This document shows, piece after piece, positions 6,258 to 9,058 of a stretch of DNA of 9,058 bases. Position 1 is the first letter of the stretch; each line of letters opens with the position of its first letter. Both the position numbers and the translations under genes were made by a program. The notes beneath the pieces are model-generated. The model saw only the letters and a program-made list of their open reading frames with translations, ran no database searches and was not told where the DNA came from. The stretch is from an uncultured Pseudomonadota bacterium (lineage in GTDB: Bacteria > Myxococcota_A > UBA9042 > CAIXZC01), in assembly GCA_937876385.1 (NCBI GenBank), contig CALFHQ010000157.1, forward strand, positions 1 through 9,058, read 5' to 3'.

Positions 6258-6262
6258 CACAC

Positions 6263-7024
6263 ATGGAAAACCTGATTATCGCTGGCCGCACTTTTCGCTC
6301 ACGCCTGTTCATGGGAACCGGAAAGTTCAGCTCGCCCCAGGCCATGGTGGAAGCGCTGGAGGCATCCCAATGCGAGATGGTCACCGTCGCCGTGCGCCGG
6401 GTGGACCTCGACAATCCCCACGACCCCATGATGGAAGCCATCGATTGGAAACGTTTCTTCCTCCTCCCGAACACCTCCGGAGCCCGAAACGCCGATGAAG
6501 CCGTTCGAGTCGCTCGATTGGCCCGAGCGGCCACCGGGACCAACTGGGTGAAACTGGAAGTCACCCCCGACCCCAGAAACCTCCTTCCCGATCCGGTGGA
6601 TACTCTGGAAGCCACCATCCGTCTCATCAAGGAAGGATTCATCGTGCTTCCCTACATGCCAGCCGACCCCATCCTCGCTCGTCGCCTCGAGGACGCAGGC
6701 GCCGCGGCCGTGATGCCCCTGGGTGCTCCCATCGGAACAAAGAGGGGAATTCGAACCCGAGACGCCATCGAAATGATCATCGAGAACGCCAGCGTCCCCG
6801 TGGTCGTCGATGCAGGCATCGGAGCCCCATCCCACGCTGCCGAAGCGATGGAAATGGGTGCAGACGCCGTGCTCGTGAACACCGCCGTGGCTGTAGCCAG
6901 AGACCCCAAGCGAATCGCAGCAGCCTTCCACCTCGGAGTCATAGCGGGCCGAGAAGCCAGGCTCTCTGGAATGGCCGGAACAAGCGCACCCGAGGCTTCA
7001 AGTCCCCTCGACGGCCTGCTGTAG
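6263..7024 (+). CDS. thiG: Thiazole synthase ThiG
   Basis: ThiG is a cytoplasmic TIM-barrel enzyme that condenses 1-deoxy-D-xylulose 5-phosphate, dehydroglycine and sulfur from ThiS thiocarboxylate into the thiazole phosphate of thiamine. The 253-residue length is normal. Family sequence runs throughout: [19 protein letters not shown] (4-22), VTVAVRRV (40-47), [20 protein letters not shown] (68-87), TNWVKLEV (93-100) with the Schiff-base lysine at K97, LLPDPVDTL (107-115), [19 protein letters not shown] (128-146), [18 protein letters not shown] (150-167), the phosphate-binding region [20 protein letters not shown] (180-199) and [11 protein letters not shown] (200-210). It is the first gene of thiG-thiH-thiS-thiE; its stop codon overlaps the thiH Shine-Dalgarno. 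Nothing essential appears to be missing. Confidence 0.97.
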   Translation: MENLIIAGRTFRSRLFMGTGKFSSPQAMVEALEASQCEMVTVAVRRVDLDNPHDPMMEAIDWKRFFLLPNTSGARNADEAVRVARLARAATGTNWVKLEVTPDPRNLLPDPVDTLEATIRLIKEGFIVLPYMPADPILARRLEDAGAAAVMPLGAPIGTKRGIRTRDAIEMIIENASVPVVVDAGIGAPSHAAEAMEMGADAVLVNTAVAVARDPKRIAAAFHLGVIAGREARLSGMAGTSAPEASSPLDGLL

Positions 7025-7036
7025 GAGCCCCCATTG
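7022..7036 (+). promoter_or_regulatory. Ribosome binding site and TTG start of thiH
   Basis: TAGGAG (7022-7027) contains the thiG stop codon and serves as Shine-Dalgarno for a TTG start at 7034, six bases later. This arrangement supports the unusual TTG and couples thiH translation to thiG termination. Confidence 0.6.
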
Positions 7037-8161
7037 AAAGGGATCGACACAACGAAGTCCTTCGAAGAACTGGTCAAGGCCCTCGACCTCAACAATCTTG
7101 AAGAACAACTGAACCACCCCCAATCCCTCCGGGAAGACGACCTCCACAACCCCGACTTCCACGGATTTATCCGATTGCTCACCCCGAAAACCGATGCAGA
7201 ACTGGAAACCATGGCCCACACTGCGAGCCGAATCACCAGGGAACGGTTTGGAAGGGTCATCCAACTGTACGCTCCCCTGTATATCTCAAACGAATGCATC
7301 AACGGGTGCACTTACTGCGGCTTCAGACACGACTCAGACGCCCACCGAGTCACACTCACCGACGACGAAGTGATGGAAGAAGCCGAAGCTCTCCACGAAA
7401 CTGGATTTCGGCACATTCTCCTGGTCAGTGGCGAACATCGAGGAAAAGTGCCACCCGAACGCATCGCTCGACTGGCACGCCGCGTAAAACGCCGCTTCCC
7501 GTCGGTGGCCATTGAGATCTATCCCCTTAGAACCGTTGAAGAGTACCGAACGATGGTGGAGTCCGGGGTGGAGAACATCACCCTTTACCAAGAGACTTAC
7601 CTCCCCGACTACTACGAGAAGTACCACCCTTCCGGCCCCAAGCGGGACTACTCCTTCCGCCTCGCTGCGCTGGACCGGGCAGGAGCGGCAGGATTCGCCA
7701 GACTCAACGTGGGTGCACTCCTCGGGCTGGCCCCCTGGCGAGTCGACTCGGCTCTCACCGGATATCACGCTGCCTACCTGGCCAAGAAGTTCTGGAAGAG
7801 CGTTGTTGCCATCAGCACGCCACGGATGGTGGATGCACACGAAGGAATCACACCCCCCTTCCCCGCCAACGACCGGGCCCTCATTCAGGCAGTCTTGAGC
7901 TATCGAATCGCCTTCCCGGACAGCCCTATCGTGGTCTCCACTCGAGAGCCCGCACCCTTGCGAAACCGGCTGGCTCTGCTGGGAGCAACCACCATGAGCG
8001 CCGGTTCAAAGACAGAACCGGGAGGATATACCCACGGGGATGAACACGCCGAGCGTCAGTTCGAGGTGGAAGACCAGCGAACCCCGGAAGAAGTGGTCGA
8101 AGACCTGAAACGAGTAGGAGTTGACCCGGTTTGGAAGGACTGGGATGGAGCCATCGGATGA
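7034..8161 (+). CDS. thiH: 2-iminoacetate synthase ThiH (radical SAM tyrosine lyase)
   Basis: ThiH splits tyrosine into dehydroglycine and p-cresol using S-adenosylmethionine and a [4Fe-4S] cluster; dehydroglycine feeds ThiG. The protein has 375 residues, close to the E. coli enzyme. The radical SAM cysteines are C88, C92 and C95 in NECINGCTYCGF (86-97). Other family stretches are IQLYAPLYISNEC (76-88), ILLVSGEHRGKVP (128-140), VAIEIYPL (158-165), ENITLYQETYLPDYYEKYHP (180-199), KRDYSFRLAALDRAG (203-217), LNVGALLGLAPWR (224-236), VAISTPRM (258-265), VVSTREPAPLRN (300-311) and SAGSKTEPGGY (322-332). Translation starts at TTG 7034. The stop overlaps the thiS ATG in ATGA. Using ThiH rather than the oxygen-dependent glycine oxidase ThiO points to a pathway that works without oxygen. 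Arginine codon CGA is used unusually often. Confidence 0.96.
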   Translation: MKGIDTTKSFEELVKALDLNNLEEQLNHPQSLREDDLHNPDFHGFIRLLTPKTDAELETMAHTASRITRERFGRVIQLYAPLYISNECINGCTYCGFRHDSDAHRVTLTDDEVMEEAEALHETGFRHILLVSGEHRGKVPPERIARLARRVKRRFPSVAIEIYPLRTVEEYRTMVESGVENITLYQETYLPDYYEKYHPSGPKRDYSFRLAALDRAGAAGFARLNVGALLGLAPWRVDSALTGYHAAYLAKKFWKSVVAISTPRMVDAHEGITPPFPANDRALIQAVLSYRIAFPDSPIVVSTREPAPLRNRLALLGATTMSAGSKTEPGGYTHGDEHAERQFEVEDQRTPEEVVEDLKRVGVDPVWKDWDGAIG

Positions 8162-8367
8162 ACAAGATCACAATCACCGTGAACGGAAAGGAGATGGAGA
8201 TAGAGGAAAACGCAACCCTTGCCGACCTCCTGACCCATCTGAACATGAAGCCCATGGGAATCGCCGCTGAAGTCAACGGCGCACTGGTTTCGTCGACCGA
8301 TTTTGGGGAAACGAAGCTGAACAATGGCGACGAAACGCTGCTGGTGAAGATGGTTGGGGGGGGATGA
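8158..8367 (+). CDS. thiS: Sulfur carrier protein ThiS
   Basis: ThiS is a small ubiquitin-fold protein whose C-terminal glycine is adenylated by ThiF and converted to a thiocarboxylate, the sulfur donor for ThiG. The 69-residue sequence begins MNKITITVNGKEMEIEE and shows the family pattern ATLADLLTHL (19-28), GIAAEVNGALV (34-44) and ETKLNNGDETLLVKMVGGG (51-69), ending in the required diglycine. I chose the ATG at 8158 because it overlaps the thiH stop as ATGA, has GGAG (8147-8150) seven bases upstream, and matches the family N-terminus; an in-frame ATG at 8131 would only add thiH-overlapping residues. The final codons lie in a run of eight G. Its stop overlaps the thiE start. It sits after thiH here instead of before thiG. 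Confidence 0.93.
   Translation: MNKITITVNGKEMEIEENATLADLLTHLNMKPMGIAAEVNGALVSSTDFGETKLNNGDETLLVKMVGGG
8356..8363 (+). repeat. G8 homopolymer at the thiS-thiE junction
   Basis: Eight consecutive G encode most of the ThiS C-terminal glycines and lie directly before the thiE start codons at 8364 and 8370. The run gives Shine-Dalgarno-like purine content six bases before 8370. A one-base slip would change the ThiS tail and stop. Whether it varies cannot be told from one sequence. Confidence 0.6.
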
Positions 8368-9020
8368 TCATGTACCAAGGCCGACTCGAACAATTCCGTT
8401 CTGTTGACATCTATCCCGTGCTGAGCGGCCCCGACTTGAGCTTGGGCCGTTCCTGGGAGGAAGTTCTCGATGGCGTGCTGGCCGGTGGCGCTCGCATCGT
8501 GCAGATTCGTGGAAAAGAGCTGACCCGAAGGGAACTCTTTGATGTTGCAATGATGGCTCGACGACGCACTGAAGAGTCCCGAGCGCTCCTCATCATCAAC
8601 GATCATCTCGATATCGCCATGGCCGTGGATGCCGACGGCGTCCACCTGGGACAAGACGATCTTCCCATCGAAGCCGCCCGACGCATCGCCCCGGATCTCA
8701 TCCTGGGCGCGTCGTCCCACACCCTGGAGGAAGCCTTCGAAGCTCAACGCCAGGGAGCCTCCTACGTCAACATCGGCCCCATCTTTCCCACAAAGACCAA
8801 GGGAGGTCTTCCGAAATTCCTGGGACCCGAAGCCATCACCAAAATAGCCCCACAATTGTCGGTACCATTCACCACCATGGGGGGAATCACCCTCGAAAAT
8901 GTGCAACAGGTGCTTGACGCCGGAGCACAGAGGATTGCAGTGGTCACAGCCATCACTGCACAACAGGACATCGCACGAGCCGTCAAAGAATTCCGCAAAG
9001 CCATCGCTGCTGCCCACTAG
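8364..9020 (+). CDS. thiE: Thiamine phosphate synthase ThiE
   Basis: ThiE couples hydroxymethylpyrimidine diphosphate with thiazole phosphate to form thiamine phosphate, releasing pyrophosphate; it is a cytoplasmic TIM barrel. The protein has 218 residues, normal for the family. Motifs: DIYPVLSGPDLS (15-26), GARIVQIRGKE (42-52) for substrate phosphate contacts, IINDHLDIAMAVDADGVHLG (77-96) followed by QDDLP (97-101), LILGASSHTLEEA (112-124), ASYVNIGPIFPTKTK (132-146), MGGITLENV (172-180) and AVVTAI (192-197). The ATG at 8364 overlaps the thiS stop (ATGA). The in-frame ATG at 8370 has better spacing from the G-run and would shorten the protein by two residues; I cannot decide between them. It is the last visible gene of the operon; 38 bases remain after its stop. 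Confidence 0.95.
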   Translation: MIMYQGRLEQFRSVDIYPVLSGPDLSLGRSWEEVLDGVLAGGARIVQIRGKELTRRELFDVAMMARRRTEESRALLIINDHLDIAMAVDADGVHLGQDDLPIEAARRIAPDLILGASSHTLEEAFEAQRQGASYVNIGPIFPTKTKGGLPKFLGPEAITKIAPQLSVPFTTMGGITLENVQQVLDAGAQRIAVVTAITAQQDIARAVKEFRKAIAAAH

Positions 9021-9058
9021 CCCCTTTACTGGACAGGACCCAGCCCGTTGACGTAAAC
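9021..9058. other. Downstream of thiE, no gene seen
   Basis: The last 38 bases contain no start codon with a continuing frame. TTGACG at 9048-9053 resembles a -35 element, but the window ends before any -10 could be seen. No convincing terminator hairpin is present. Confidence 0.3.

Noticed and set aside
8131..8157. Earlier ATG for thiS
   Set aside because: It would add nine residues not found in the family, inside thiH; the ATGA overlap at 8158 with GGAG upstream fits better.
7926..9017. 363-codon minus-strand open frame across thiH, thiS and thiE
   Set aside because: It is antisense to three clearly recognised thi genes and its translation is low-complexity Ser/Gly/His-rich with no recognisable domain.
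9029..9043. CTGG-N7-CCAG hairpin after thiE as terminator
   Set aside because: Only four base pairs and no T-run after it.

Overview
The window is moderately GC-rich bacterial DNA, densely coding, with no tRNA, rRNA, CRISPR array, phage gene or insertion sequence that I can see. The best taxonomic clue is the secreted lipoprotein at 5110-6222. Its CDGxDNxCD cysteine-rich repeats and C-terminal DxNxDG loop are typical of Myxococcota, Bradymonadota and other former Deltaproteobacteria. A delta-like environmental bacterium is my inference; a lysylated-type EF-P with its EpmA ligase is best known from Gammaproteobacteria but also occurs outside them.

Layout. (1) 1-1718: two plus-strand genes of unknown function. 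The first is open at the left edge and very proline-rich. The second has an N-terminal region that might be a degenerate PilZ-like beta barrel. Both carry a short WE-type motif and end in a basic amphipathic helix with an acidic tail. (2) 1746-3452, minus strand: a complete NodU/CmcH/TobZ-type O-carbamoyltransferase, convergent with the previous gene. (3) 3453-3575: a 123-base divergent control region with a perfect 6-bp inverted repeat. (4) 3576-5073: efp and epmA, overlapping by 23 bases, encoding elongation factor P with the modifiable lysine K34 and its (R)-beta-lysine ligase. (5) 5110-6222: the cysteine-rich lipoprotein, preceded by a good sigma70-like promoter placed so that the transcript would start at or next to the ATG. 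(6) 6263-9020: a tight thiazole and thiamine operon, thiG-thiH-thiS-thiE, with touching or overlapping junctions.

How the genes work together. EpmA activates (R)-beta-lysine and attaches it to EF-P K34 so that EF-P can relieve ribosome stalling at polyproline; the partner EpmB is not in the window. ThiS carries the sulfur as a C-terminal thiocarboxylate, ThiH makes dehydroglycine from tyrosine by radical SAM chemistry, ThiG assembles the thiazole phosphate from these and deoxyxylulose phosphate, and ThiE joins it to the pyrimidine. ThiF, ThiC and ThiD must be encoded elsewhere. No TPP riboswitch was recognised before thiG.

Most of the window is recognisable housekeeping metabolism. The less ordinary parts are the two motif-sharing unknown proteins, the carbamoyltransferase beside efp-epmA with no visible biosynthetic cluster, the probable leaderless lipoprotein transcript, a PPP motif inside EpmA itself, and a G8 tract at the thiS-thiE junction.
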